Shown here: positions 36,816 through 48,844 of the stretch, in pieces
Layout of the letters: each line of letters opens with the position of its first letter
Numbering within the stretch: the first letter of the stretch is position 1
NCBI RefSeq assembly: GCF_002288925.2
Contig: NW_022098067.1
Location: 2,510,023 to 2,574,022 of the forward strand
Source: Delphinapterus leucas
Lineage: Eukaryota > Chordata > Mammalia > Artiodactyla > Monodontidae
Length of the DNA: 64,000 nt
Direction of reading: 5' to 3'
Made by a program: the position numbers and the translations under genes
Notes under the pieces: generated by a model
What the model was told of the DNA's origin: nothing
Databases searched by the model: none
Seen by the model: the letters and a program-made list of their open reading frames with translations, nothing else

Positions 36816-37474
36816 TATCGGCAATCTCATACTTGTTGCAGCATTATTCACAATAGCCATGATATGAAAACAACCTAAATGTCTGTGAATAGATAAATGG
36901 ATGATATATATGTATATGTATATAATATATACATATATATATATACACACATATATGTAATGGAATATTATTCAGCCATGAGAAAGAGGGAAATCCTGTC
37001 ATTTGGGAAAATGTTGATGAATCTTGAAGGTATTGTATTAAGTAAAATAAGTAAGATAAAGACAAATATCCTATGTTATCACATACATGGAATCTAAAAA
37101 ACCTAACCTCATAGCAATAGAGTGTAGAATGGTGGTAGAATCATGGTTACCAGGGGCTGAGGGGTGGGGGAAATGGGGAGATGCTGGTCAAAGCCTACAA
37201 ATTTCTATGCTATGATGAATAAGTTCTGGGCATCTAATGTATAGTATGGTGATTATTGTTTCTAGTACTTTATGATATACTTGAACGTTGCTGAGAGAGT
37301 AAATCTTAAGTGTTCTTACCACAAAAAAGAAATGTAATTATGTGAAGTATTGGAGGTGTTAGCTAACACTATGGTGGTCATCATTTTGCAGTATGTAAGT
37401 GTGTCAAACCAACACTTTGTTCCTCTTTACCTTACACTATGTTATATGTCAACAATATCTAAATAAAGCTGAAA
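36816..37474 (+). mobile_element. Old L1M, 3' end
   Basis: Final ORF2 codons and 3' UTR of the plus-strand L1M, including 'ggtggtagaatcatggttaccagggg' and 'ctaaataaagctgaaaaa' at the end. Its first 210 bp duplicate 35909-36165. Confidence 0.8.
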
Positions 37475-37989
37475 AAAGGCAGATCAGTTAGCAATGTATT
37501 AGAGACATCAAAGAAAAAAACATCCAAAGTCCAGCTAAAACAGCTAACATCCTTGGAAAGGGAAGGGAAAAGGTGTCTGAATACATGTCCAAGGTTAAAA
37601 CTTCTGAGGAACAACATCAAAGGCTGCACACTGTGGGGTAAATACATTCCACTAAAATAGTCCAGCAAAGTATCAAGGCAAATAAACAAGAAAACAAGCT
37701 CACTATAAACCACAAAAACAACCCCTGTGGATTGGATATATAGTGGTGGTGGTTGTCAATATTCAGAGTTGCTACAAATTAGTATCTAAAATATCTTACA
37801 AAATTATGACACATACAATGAAACATAAAAGCCTGACCCATATACAACAATAAAGGCAGGCAACACACATGGCCTTTGACAGAAACCAGATATTAGATTT
37901 AGTGGGAAAAAATTCTAATCATCTATTATAAATATTATCAAATAATGAAAGGAAATTATGATTACAGATGTAAAGGAGGTATGATATCC
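37475..37989. other. Unclassified A-rich sequence
   Basis: No gene seen. May belong to the HAL1-like element that follows. Confidence 0.4.
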
Positions 37990-38660
37990 ATATCTCATTA
38001 AGTTAAAATAGTATTAAAGAAATAGAAATTATTAAAAAATGGAAACATTGGAGTTTTAAAAGACAGTAAAAAATATTCAGAGAGGCCCAACAGTAAATTT
38101 GTGTTGGCAGAAGAGTGCATTAGCAAACTTGAAGACAAATGATTATCTGAATCTAAATCTAAAGAACAAAGAGAAAAAAGAAAAAAGAAGAAAACTGAAA
38201 GGGCCTCAGCGAAATATGAGATATCATTAAGCAACATACCCTTAATGGAAGTGCCAGAAAGAGAGGAGAAACATGAAAAAAATACTTGAAAAAATAATGG
38301 CAAAACTTCTCATATTTGATGAAAAAATATTAAACTATACAGCCCAGAAATTCAAAGAACTCCAAATAGGATGAATTCAAAGTGATACACAAACAGCACA
38401 TCACAGTAACAATGCTGAAAGAAAAATAAATCTTAATAGCATCAAGGTAGGGGGAAAACACTTCTATACAAGAAAAACCCAATAATAATAACAGCTAGCT
38501 TCCTATCAGAAACAGTGGAAACCATAAGACAGTAGGATGACATATTCAAAGAGATAGAAAACAACGATAGGCCAAATAAGGTGCGTATTTTCCTGGAAAA
38601 TACATAGTAAGAAATATTAAATGAAGTTCTGATTGAAATCAATTGACATCAGAAAGTAGT
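37990..38660 (+). mobile_element. HAL1/L1M ORF1-like fragment
   Basis: The degraded plus-strand sequence follows the order of an L1-type ORF1: a coiled-coil-like Lys/Glu-rich part (about 38150-38300), then blocks such as 'caaactatacagcccag', 'gcatcaaggtaggggg', 'cttcctatcagaaacagtgg' and 'aaatattaaatgaagttctg'. No open frame remains. Confidence 0.55.
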
Positions 38661-39119
38661 TTAACTTCACACAAAAAATAAAGTTAATTATGTAGGGACA
38701 TATAAAAAACAGTTTAATGCATATTTCATCTCCTTTATTGTCTTTATTTAATAAGCAATTACATAAGACAACATATATTTAATTACATTAATGGTTCTGT
38801 ATCATATAGGAATGTAATACATTTAACAGTAACTTGATAAAGAAGGTAGATGAGGGCAAAAATATATTGGAAGAAGGAAATAACGTCAAATAGTTTTGTG
38901 ATTCCACAGGAAACAATGGAGACAACAAAAATGATAAATAAAAAGGTGAATATAACAAAATCCATAAATACATACTTGTTCTCCTTTTGCATTCCAGATT
39001 TCTAAAAACTTAAGATGAACTAAATTAATTATTGCAACAATGTATTGTTGAGTTTATAATGTATGTAGATATAACAGGTATAACAACAATAGTGAATAAA
39101 AAAAGAGGAAGAGAGAATT
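38661..39119. other. Unclassified AT-rich sequence
   Basis: No gene or clear repeat seen. Confidence 0.45.
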
Positions 39120-39585
39120 ACATAAGGGTTGCAGTAGACAGAATAATAACCCCCAATGATGTCTAAGTCCTAATCCCCAGAACTTGAAAATATGTTATCT
39201 TAAATGGCAAACAGACTTTGCAGATGTGAGTAAATTAAAGACCTTAAGACGGAAAGATTATCCTGTATTATCTGGGTGTTCTCAATGTAATCTGAAAGGT
39301 CCTTATAAAAGGAATGCAGGAGGGTTAGAGTGAGAGAAGGTGTGTGACGGCAGAAGCAAAAGTTGGAGTGATAGATTGTGAAGTTAGTGGAAGGGGCCAT
39401 TGGCCATAGAATTCAGACAGCACCTAGAACCTGGAGAAAGCAAGGAACCTGATTTTTCTCTAGAGGTTTCAGAAGGAACACAGTCTGTGATATCCATTTC
39501 AGACTTTTGACCTCTAGAGCTATAACATAGGAGATTGAATCAATAATCTAAATGCTTCCTACAGCATAGCGAATGTGGTTAATGG
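39120..39585 (+). mobile_element. MaLR/MLT1-type LTR relic
   Basis: This matches the general pattern of old MaLR LTRs: 'aataacccccaatgatgtctaagtcctaatccccagaac', 'gcagatgtgagtaaattaaag', 'gattatcctgtattatctggg', 'ggtccttataaaagg', and 'gacttttgacctctagagctataa'. The subfamily is not assigned. Confidence 0.6.
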
Positions 39586-39642
39586 CATTGCAATAACTTT
39601 GTATGGTGACAGATGGTAACTAGGCTTAGCAAGATGATCTTT
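39586..39642 (+). mobile_element. L1 3' UTR, plus strand, part 1
   Basis: The block 'ctttgtatggtgacagatggtaactaggctt' is an L1 3' UTR signature. The continuation appears at 39901-39980, after an antisense insertion. Confidence 0.6.
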
Positions 39643-39900
39643 TTATTATTGAATTATAGTTGCTTTACAATGTTGTGTTAGTTTCTGCTGTGCAATGAAG
39701 TGAATCAGCTATGCATATACATATATCCCCTTCCTCTTGGACCTCCCTCCCACCCTGCCATCCCACCCATCTAGGTTATCACAGAACACCAGGCTGAGCT
39801 ACCTGTGTTATACAGCAGGTTCCCACTAGCTATCTATTTTACACATGGTAGTATATATATGTCAATCCTAATCTCTTAATTTGCCCCACCTTCCCCTTTT
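39643..39900 (-). mobile_element. L1 3' end, antisense
   Basis: Complement of a young L1 3' UTR ('tagttgctttacaatgttgtgttag', 'cagctatgcatatacatatatcccc', 'acctccctcccaccctgcc'). It splits the plus-strand L1 3' UTR around it. Confidence 0.8.
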
Positions 39901-39984
39901 AATGTATAAAAATATCTAATCACTATTGGTACATCTGAAACTAACACAATATTGTAAGTCAATTATACTTCAATTAAACAAACA
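39901..39984 (+). mobile_element. L1 3' UTR, plus strand, part 2
   Basis: Ends 'gaaactaacacaatattgtaag' followed by an A-rich AAAC/AAAT tail. It pairs as an inverted repeat with 39650-39700. Confidence 0.65.
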
Positions 39985-42170
39985 AATAAAAACTTCCTAC
40001 AAAGAAAATTCCAGGCACAGATGGCTCTACTGGTGAATTACAGCAAACATTCAAAAAAGAATTAATACCAATCCTTCACAAACTCTTCCAAAAATTGAGA
40101 TAGCACTTTCCATTCAATGAGGCTAAGAATACACTTTTTATTAAAACCACAGAAAAGTATCAAAACAAAACTATAGACCAATATCTTTTTTTTAAAATAA
40201 AGACACAAAAATCTTAACAAAATACTAGCATTGTGTGCCCAGCAATACACACACACACACACACACATATACATATACATATATATATATATATAATTAT
40301 ATAAAATAACCAAGTATGACTTATCCCAGGAATGCCAGATTGTTTTAGCATATGAAATTCAATTAATGTAATGCAGCATAATAATAGATTATAGTACAAA
40401 AAACACTTGATTGTGTCAGTAGATACAGAAGATGTATTTGTCACATCTAACACTCTTTTATGATAAAAACACTCAATAAGCTAGGAATAGAAGGGAACTC
40501 CTTCAATCTGATAAAGGATTTAATTGAAAAATCAAAGCTACTGTCTCACTTAATGTTGAAACACTGAATGTTTTTTCTATAAGACAAGGAAAAACATAAG
40601 GATATTTGCTCTTTCCACTTCTATTTAACACTGTACTGAAAGTTCTAGTCAGGGCAAATAGGCAAGAAAAACAAATAAAAGTCATCCACTTTAGAAAAAT
40701 GAAGAAATAAAACTAATATTTTTTGGAAATACACATATCTTACATATTTAGAAAAACTTGAGGGCTCCAACAAAAATCTATTAGAAATAACAAATGAGTT
40801 TAGCAAGATTAAAAAATTCAAGATCAATATACAAAAATTCAATTATATTTCTATACACTAGCAATGACCATTCTGAAAAAGAAACTAACAATTCTACTTA
40901 CAATAGCATAAAATAGAACAAAATAATTTGGTAAAAATTTAAGGAAAAATAGCACAAGACTACATATACACTGAAAACTACATAATATTATTGGAAGAAA
41001 TGAAAGAATATCTAAATAAATAAAAAGACATCTAAAGATTATTGATCAGAAGACTTAATATTGTTAGATTCCATATCAAACCTCCAGCTGACAGTTCTTT
41101 TCAGGAATGGGCAAGGTGATCTTAACTTAATATGAAAATGTAAGCGTTCTGAAATAGTCAAAACAATCTTGAAAAAAACAAAGTTGGAGAGCACACACTT
41201 CCTGATTTTTAAACTTATTACTAGAATAAACAATACTGGGTGGTACTGGCATAAAGATAGATATGTAGATTGATGGAATAGAATTATGAATCCGGAAGTA
41301 AACCTTTACATTTATGATCAATAATCCTCATTTCAATAAGGATCCCAGACAGTTCAATGCAGAAAAATAGTCTTTAATAAATGGTAGCAGAACAACTGGA
41401 TGTCTACATGTAAAAGAAGGAGGTTGGACCTCTACCTCACACCATACCCAAAAATTAACTCACATTGAATTACAGACTTAAATGTAGGAGCTGAAATTAT
41501 AAAACACTTAAAGAAAAGCATAGGAGTAAATCTTTGTGAACTTGGGTTAGGCACTAATGATACTAAAAGCACAAGTGATGGTAGAAAAAATAGAAAATCT
41601 GTATTACATTAAAATTAAAACTTCTGTGCTAGAAATGATACCTTCAAGAAAGTGAAAAGACAACTCAAAGAATGGGATAAAATATTAAAAAATCATATGT
41701 CTGGTAAGGGAGTTTATCTAGAATATATAAAGAACACTTACAACTTAAAACCAAAAATATAAATGATTCAATTAAAAAGTATGCAAAAGATCTGAATAGA
41801 TTTTTCTCCACAGAAGACTTACAAATGGTCAATAAGCACATTAATAGATGCTCAACATCATTAGCCCTAAGAGAAATTTTAAAACAGAACCACAATGAGA
41901 TAGCACTTCAGGCCTGCAGGGGTAGCCATAATCTAATAGATAGTAAAAAGAAATGGTGAGAATTTGCAAAATTTGAGACAATCCTGTATTTCTGGCAGTA
42001 ATGTAAAATGGTTCAGCCACTTTGGAAAACATGTTGCCACTTCCTCAAAAAGTTAAATATAAACATAAAGTTTCCATATGACTTAGAATTCTTTAGAAAG
42101 ATATATACCCAACATAAATGAAAGTGAAATGAAAATACATCACACAAAAATTTGCACGAGAATGATGTTT
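39985..42170 (+). mobile_element. Old L1M, plus strand, first part (host of nested stack)
   Basis: Degraded ORF2 from the start of the RT domain ('ccaggcacagatggc' block) through the C-terminal part and a Cys-rich region. A CA/TA microsatellite is at 40245-40300. It ends at 42170 mid-element; the matching continuation ('aaatgttcatagcagcatttctaacaatggcc') is at 53392. Confidence 0.78.
40245..40300. repeat. (CA)n-(TA)n microsatellite
   Basis: A CA tract passes into a TA tract within L1M. Confidence 0.94.
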
Positions 42171-43459
42171 GCTGTGGTTTAGTCATATATGGCCTTTATG
42201 ATGTTGAGGTATGTTCCCTCTATGCCCACTTTCTGGTTTTTAACATAAATGGGTGTTGAATTTTGTCAAAAACATTTTCTGCATCTGTTGGGATAATCAG
42301 ATGGTTTTTATTCTTCAGTTCATGTGGTGTTTCACACTGATTGATTTGTGTATATTGAAAAATTCTTGCATCCCTGGGATAACTTCCATTTGATCATGGT
42401 GTATGATCCTTTTAATGTGTTGTTGAATTCAGTTTCTACTATTTTGTTGATTTTTGCTTCTATGTACATGACCTGTAATTTTCTTTTTTTGTTATACCTT
42501 TGTCTGGGTTTGGTATCAGGGTGATGGTGGCCTCATAGAATGAGCTTGGGAGTGTTTCTTCCTCTGAAATTTTTTGAAGAGCTTGAGGAGGGTAGGTGTT
42601 AACTCTTCTCTACATGTTTAATAGAATTCAACTGTAAAGCCGTCTAATCTTGGAAGATTTTTTAAAATTTTGCTATTTTTTATGTATGTATTTACTTGTT
42701 TGTATATTTATTTATTTATTTATTTGCCACAAGGCATTTGGGATCTTAGTTCCCTGACCAGGGTTTGAACCCGTTGTCCCCTGAACTGAAAGCATGGCAT
42801 CTTAACCACTGGACTGCAAGGGAAGTCCCCCTGGAAGATTTTTAATCACAGTTTCTTTTCAGTATCTGTGATGGGTCAGTTCATATTTATTTCTTCCTGG
42901 TTCAATCTTGGAAGGTTGTACTTTTCTAAGAATTTGTCCATTTCTTCTAGGTGTCCATTTTATTGGTGTAGTAGTGTCTTATGATCTTTTATTTCTGTGG
43001 TGTCCATTGTAACTTCTCCTATTTCATGTCTAATTTTCTTGATTTGAGCCATCTCCCTTTTTTCTTGATGAGTCAGGCTAAAGGTTTATCCATTTTGTTT
43101 ACCTTCTCAAAGAACCAGCTTTTAGTTTCATTGATCTTTGCTATTAATTTTGTTGTCTCTATATCATTTATTTCTGATCTGATCTTTATGATTTCTTACC
43201 TACTTCTAACATTGGGCTTTGTTTGTTCTTTTTGCTGTAACTGCTTTAGGTATAAGGCTACGTTGTTTGAGATTTTTCTTCTTTTTTGAGGTAAGTTTGT
43301 ATTTTTATAAACTTCCCTCTTAGTACTGCTTTTGCTTCATCCTATATGTTTTAGATCATCGTGTATTCATTGTCATTTTTCTCTAGGTATTTTTTGCTGT
43401 CCTCTTTGATGTCTTCAGAGATCCACTGGTTATTTAGTAACATATTGCTTAGCATCCAT
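42171..43459 (-). mobile_element. Twin-primed L1, inverted 5' segment, part 1
   Basis: Antisense L1 ORF2 runs from the RT middle ('catatatggcctttatg' complement, about 42185) up toward the endonuclease end (about 43450). It is interrupted at 43460-43474 by the full-length L1 and resumes at 50794. The plus-oriented 3' half of the same L1 starts at about 50973, at the next ORF2 position. Confidence 0.83.
42663..42831 (-). mobile_element. Older tRNA-derived SINE (CHR-1/Bov-tA-like), antisense
   Basis: A (TTTA)n tail on the left is followed by 'ggcatttgggatcttagttccctgaccagggtttgaacc' and 'cttaaccactggactgcaagggaagtcc', the complement of a cetartiodactyl tRNA-derived SINE. TGGAAGATTTTT flanks both sides (42651-42662 and 42832-42843), a target duplication. 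Confidence 0.85.
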
Positions 43460-43848
43460 GTGTTTCTGTTTTTTTTTTTTTTAACATCTTTATTGGAGTA
43501 TAATTGCTTTACAATGGTGTGTTAGTTTCTGCTTTATAAAAAGTGAATCAGTTATACATATACATATGTTCCCATATCTCTTCCCTCTTTTGACTCCCTC
43601 CCTCCCACGCTCCCTATCCCACCCCTCTAGGTGGTCAAAAACCACCTAGCTGATCTCCCTGTGCTATGCAGCTACTTCCCACAAGCTATCTATTTTACGT
43701 TTGGTAGTGTATATATGTCCATGCCACTCTCTCACTTTGTCACAGCTTACCCTTCCCCCTCCCCATATCCTCAAGTCCATTCTCTAGTAGGTCTGTGTCT
43801 TTATTACCATCTTGCCCGTAGGGTTTTCATGACCCCTTTTTTTTTTTC

Positions 43849-46800
43849 TTAGATTCCATATATATGTGTTAGCATATGGTATTTGTTTTTCTCTTTCTGA
43901 GTTACTTCACTCTGTATGACAGACTCTAGGTCCATCCACCTCACTACAAATAAATCAATTTCGTTTCTTTTTATGGATGAGTAATATTCCATTGTACATA
44001 TGGGCCACATCTTCTTTATCCATTCATCTGTTGCTGGACACTTAGGTTGTTTCCATGTCCTGGCTATTGTAAATAGTGCTGCAATGAACATTGTTGTACA
44101 TGTCTCTTTTTGAATTATGGTTTTCTCAGGGTATATGTCAAGTAGTGGGATGGCTGGGTCATATGGTAGTTTTATTTTTAGTTTTTTAAGGAACTTCCAT
44201 GCTGTTCTCATAGTGGCTGTATCAATTTACATTCCTACCAGCAGTGCAAGAGTGTTCCCTTTTCTCCATACCCTCTCCAGGATTTATTGTTTATAGATTT
44301 TTTGAGGATGGCCATTCTGACTGGTGTGAGATGATATCTCATGGTAGTTTTGACTTGCATTTCTCTAATGATTATTGATGTTGAGCGTTCTTTCATGTGT
44401 TTGTTGGAAGTCTGCATATCTTCTTTGGAGAAATGTCTATTTAGGTCTTCTGCCATTTTTGGATTGGGTTGTTTGTTTCTTCAATATTCAGCTGCATGAG
44501 TGCCTTATAAATTTTGGAGATTAATCCTTTGTCAGTTGATTCATTTGCAAGTATTTTCTCCCATTCTGAGGGTTGTCTTTTGGTCTTGTTTATGGTATTC
44601 TTTGCTGTGCAAAGGCTTTTAAGTTTCAATGGGTTCCATTTGTTTATTTTTGTTTTTATTTCCATTTCTCTAGGAGGTGTGTCAAAAAGGATCTTCCTGT
44701 GAGTTGTCATAGTGTCCTGCCTTTGTTTTCCTCTAAGAGTTTGATAGTGTCATGCCTTATGTTTAGGTCCTTAATCCATTTTGAGTTTATTTTTGTGTAT
44801 GGTGTTAGGGAGTGTTCTAATTTCATACTTTTACATGTACCTGTCCAGTTTTCCAAGCACCACTTATTGAAGTGGCAGTCTTTTCTCTACTGTATATTCT
44901 TGCCTCCTTTATCAAAGATAAGGTGACCATATGTGTGTGGGTTGATCTCTGGGCTTTCTGTCCTGTTCCATTGATCTATATTTCTGTTTTTGTGCCTGTA
45001 CCTTACTGTCTTGATTACTGTAGCTTTGTAGTACAGTCTGAAGTCAGGGAGCCTGATTCCTCCAGATCCGTTTCTCGTTCCCGAGATTGCTGTGGCTATT
45101 CGGGGTCTTTTGTGTTTCCATTCAAATTGTGAAATTTTTGTTCTAGTTCTGTGAAAAATGTCAGTGGTAGTTTGATAGGGATTGCATTGAATCTGTAGAT
45201 TGCTTTGGGTAGTAGAGTCATTTTCACAATGTTGATTCTTCCAATCCAAGAACATGGTATATCTCTCCATCTAGTTGTACCATCTTAATTTCTTTCATCA
45301 GTGTCTTATAATTTTCTGCATACAGGCCTTTTGTCTCCTTACATATGTTGTCTCCTTACATAGGATACTAGATATTTTATTCCTTTTGTTGCAGTGGTAA
45401 GTGGGAGTCTTTTCTTAATTTCACATTCAGATTTTTCATCATTAGTGTACTGGAAAGCCAGAGATTTCTGTGCATTAATTTTGTATCCTGCTACTTTACC
45501 AAATTCATTGATTAGCTCTAGTAGTTTTCTGGTAGCATCTTTAGGATTCTCTTTGCATAGTATCATGTCATCTGCAAACAGTGACAGCTTTACTTCTTCT
45601 TTTCAGATTTGGATTCCTTTTATTTCTTTTTCTTCTTTGATTGCTGTGGCTTAAACTTCCAAAACTATGTTGAATCAGTGGTGAGAGTGGGCAACCTTCT
45701 CTTGTTCGTGATCTTAGGGGAAATGGTTTCAATTCTTCACCATTGAGAATGATATTGACTGTAATTTTGTCATATATGGCCTTTATTATGTTGGGGAAAG
45801 TTCCCTATATGCCTACTTTCTGCAGAGTTTTTATCATAAATCGGTGTTGAATTTTGTCAAAAGCTTTTTCTGCATCTATTGAGATTAGCATATGATTTTT
45901 CTCCTTCAATTTGTTAATATGGTGTATCACATTGATTGATCTGCGTATGTTGAAGAATCCTTGCATTCCTGGGATAAACCTCACTTGATCATGGTGTATG
46001 TTCCTTTTATGTGCTGTTGGATTCTGTTTGCTAGTATTTTGTCGAGGATTTTTGCATCTATGTTCATCAGTGATAATGCCCTGTAGTTTTCTTTCTTTGT
46101 GACATCTTTGTCTGGTTTTGGTATCAGGGTGATGGTGACCTCATAGAATGAGTTTGGGAGTGTTCTTCACTCTGCTATATTTTGGAAGAGTTTGAGAAGG
46201 ATAGGTGTTATCTCTTCTCTAAATGTTTGATAGAATTCGCCTGTGAAGCCATCTGGTCCTGGGCTTTTGTTTGTTGGAAGATTTTTAATCACAGTTTCAA
46301 TTTCAGTGCTTGTGATTGGTCTGTTCATATTTTCTATTTCTTCCTGGTTCAGTCTCAGAAGGTTGTACATTTCTAAGAATTTGTCCATTTCTTCTAGGTT
46401 GTCCATTTCATTGGCATAGAGTTGCTTGTAGTAATCTCTCATGATCCTTTGTATTTCTGCAGTGTAACTTGTTACCTCTCCATTTACATTTCTAATTGTA
46501 TTGATTTGAGTCTTCTCCCATATTTTCTTGACGAGTCTGAGTAATAGTTTATCAATTTTGTTTATCTTCTTAAAGAACCAGCTTTTAGTTTTATTGATCT
46601 TTGCTATTGTTTCCTTCATTTCTTTCTCAGTTATTTCTGATCTGACCTTTATGGTTTCTTTCCTTCTGCCAATTTTGGGGATTTTTTGTTCTTCTTTCTC
46701 TAATTGCTTCAGGTGTAAGGTTAGGTTGTTTACTTGAGATGTTTCTTGTTTCTTAAGGTAGGATTGTATTGGTATAAGATTCCCTCTTAGAACTGCTTTT

Positions 46801-47894
46801 GCTGCATCCCATAGGTTTTTTTTGTTGTTGTTGTTGTTTTTCGGTACACGGGCCTCTTACTGTTGTGGCCTCTCCCGTTGTGGAGCACAGGTTCCGGACA
46901 CACAGGCTCAGCGGTCATGGCTCACAGGCCTAGCCACTCCACGGCATGTGGGACCTTCCTGGACCGGGGAACGAACCCATGTCCCCTGCATCAGCAGGCG
47001 GTCTCTCAACCACTGTCCCAGCAGGAAAGACCTCCCATAGGTTTTGGGTCATTGTTTATTCATTGTCATTTATTTCTAGGTATTTTTTGATTTCCCCTTT
47101 GATTTCTTCAGTGATCTCTTCATTATTAAGTAGTGTATTGTTTAGCCTCCATGTGTTTGTATTTTTTATATATTTTTTCCTGTAATTGATATCTAGTCTC
47201 ATAGCATTGTGGTCGGAGAAGATACTTGATACAATTTCAATTTTCTTAAATTTACCAAGGCTTGATTTGTGACCCAAGATATGATCTATCATGGAGAATG
47301 TTCCATGAGCACTTGCGAAGAAAGTGTTTTCTGTTCTTTTTGGATGGAATGTCTTATAAATATCAATTAAGTCCATCTTGTTTAATGTATCATTTAAAGC
47401 TTGTGTTTCCTTATTTATTTTCATTTTGGATGATCTGTCCATTGGTGAAAGTGGGGTGTTAAAGTCCCCTGCTATGATTGTGTTACTGTCAATTTCCCCT
47501 TTTATGGCTGTTAGTATTTGCCTTATGTATTGAGGTGCTTCTATGTTGGGTGCATAAATATTTACAATTTTTATATCTTCTTCTTGCATCAATCCCTTGA
47601 TCATTATCTAGTGTCTTACTTTGTCTCTTGTAATAGTCTTTATTTTAAAGTCTATTTTTTCTGATATGAGAATTGCTACTCCAGCTTTCTTGTGATTTCC
47701 ATTTACACGGAATATCTTTTTCCATCCCCTCACTTTCAGTCTGTATGTGTCCCTAAGTCTGAAGTGGGTCTCTTGTAGACAGCATATATACGGGTCCTGT
47801 TTCTGTATCAATTTATCCAGTCTAAGTCTTTTGGTTGGAGTATTAATCCATTTACATTTAAGGTAATTATCGATATGTATGTTCCTATTCCCAT
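43849..47894 (-). pseudogene. L1 ORF2p pseudogene (endonuclease-RT)
   Basis: Begins on the minus strand with MGIGTY at 47894 and ends at TAA 43849-43851. The endonuclease domain lies in two blocks (47608-47811 and 47056-47604), with the GDFN and SDHN catalytic motifs visible in the second. A CHR-2 SINE splits the gene at 46821-47033. The RT begins at 46167-46619 (KSPGPDGF motif) and its FADD box is at about 45563-45574, then 44887-45270. The Cys-rich C-terminal region is at 44235-44456 and the tail at 43849-44211. Several frame changes and stops make it inactive. Confidence 0.92.
46821..47033 (-). mobile_element. CHR-2-like SINE inserted in L1 ORF2
   Basis: A (TTG)n/T tail is followed by the complement of the CHR-2 body. 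CCCATAGGTTTT flanks both sides (46808-46819 and 47034-47045), giving a 12-bp duplication. It lies between the L1 endonuclease and RT domains. Confidence 0.94.
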
Positions 47895-47929
47895 TTTCTT
47901 AATTGTTTTGGGTTTGTTATTGTAGGTGT

Positions 47930-48844
47930 TTTCCTTCTCTTGTGTTTACTGCCTAGAGAAATTCCTTTAGCATTTGTTGTAAAGCTGGTTTGGTGGTGCT
48001 GAATTCTCTTAGCTTTTGCTTGTCTGTAAAGCCTTTAATTTCTCCATCAAATCTGAATGAGATCCTTGCTGGGTAGAGTAGTCTTGGGTGTAGGTTTTTC
48101 TCCTTCATCATTTTAAATATGTCCTGCCACTCTCTTCTAGCTTGCAGAGTTTATGCTGAAAGATCAGCTGTTAACCTTATGGGGATCCCCTTGTGTTTTA
48201 TTTGTTGTTTTTCCCTTGCTGTTTTTAATATGTTTTCTTTGTATTCAATTTTTGATAGTTTGATTACTATGTTTCTTGGCGTGTTTCTCCTTGGATTTAT
48301 CCTGTATGGGACTCTGTGCTTCCTGGACTTGATTAACTATTTCCTTTCCCATGTTAAGGAAGTTCTCAACTATAATCTTTTCAAATATTTTCTCAGTCCC
48401 TTTCTTTTTCTCTTCTTCTTCTGGGACCCCTATAATTCGAATGTTGATGCGTTTAATGTTGTCCCAGTCGTCTCTCAGAGTGTCCTCAGTTCTTTTCATT
48501 CTTTTTCCTTTATTATGCCCTGCAGTATTTATTTCCACTATTTTATCTTCCAGGTCACTTATCTGTTCTTCTGCCTCAGTTATTCTGCTATTGATCCCCT
48601 CTAGAGAATTTTTAATTTCATTTATTTTGTTGTTCATCATTTTTTGTTTGCTGTTTCATTATTCTAAGTCCTTGCTAAACATTTCTTATATTTTCCCTAT
48701 TCTATTTCCAAGATTTTGGATCATCTTTACTATCATTATTCTGAATTTTTTTTCAGGTAGACTGCCTATTTCTTCTTCATTTGTTAGGTCTCATGGGTTT
48801 TTACCTTGCTCCTTAATCTGCTGTGTGTTTTTCTGTCTTCTCAT
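47930..48844 (-). pseudogene. L1 ORF1p pseudogene
   Basis: Starts with MRRQKNTQQ at 48842-48844 on the minus strand. An early stop lies about 17 codons in (TGA), with more stops near 48670. The 48245-48640 block is open for 131 codons and holds the coiled coil (INSRITEAEEQISDLEDKI) and the RRM-like part (RIIGVPE). The C-terminal domain continues with stops to about 47930. In a live L1 this forms the trimeric RNA-binding chaperone. Confidence 0.88.
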
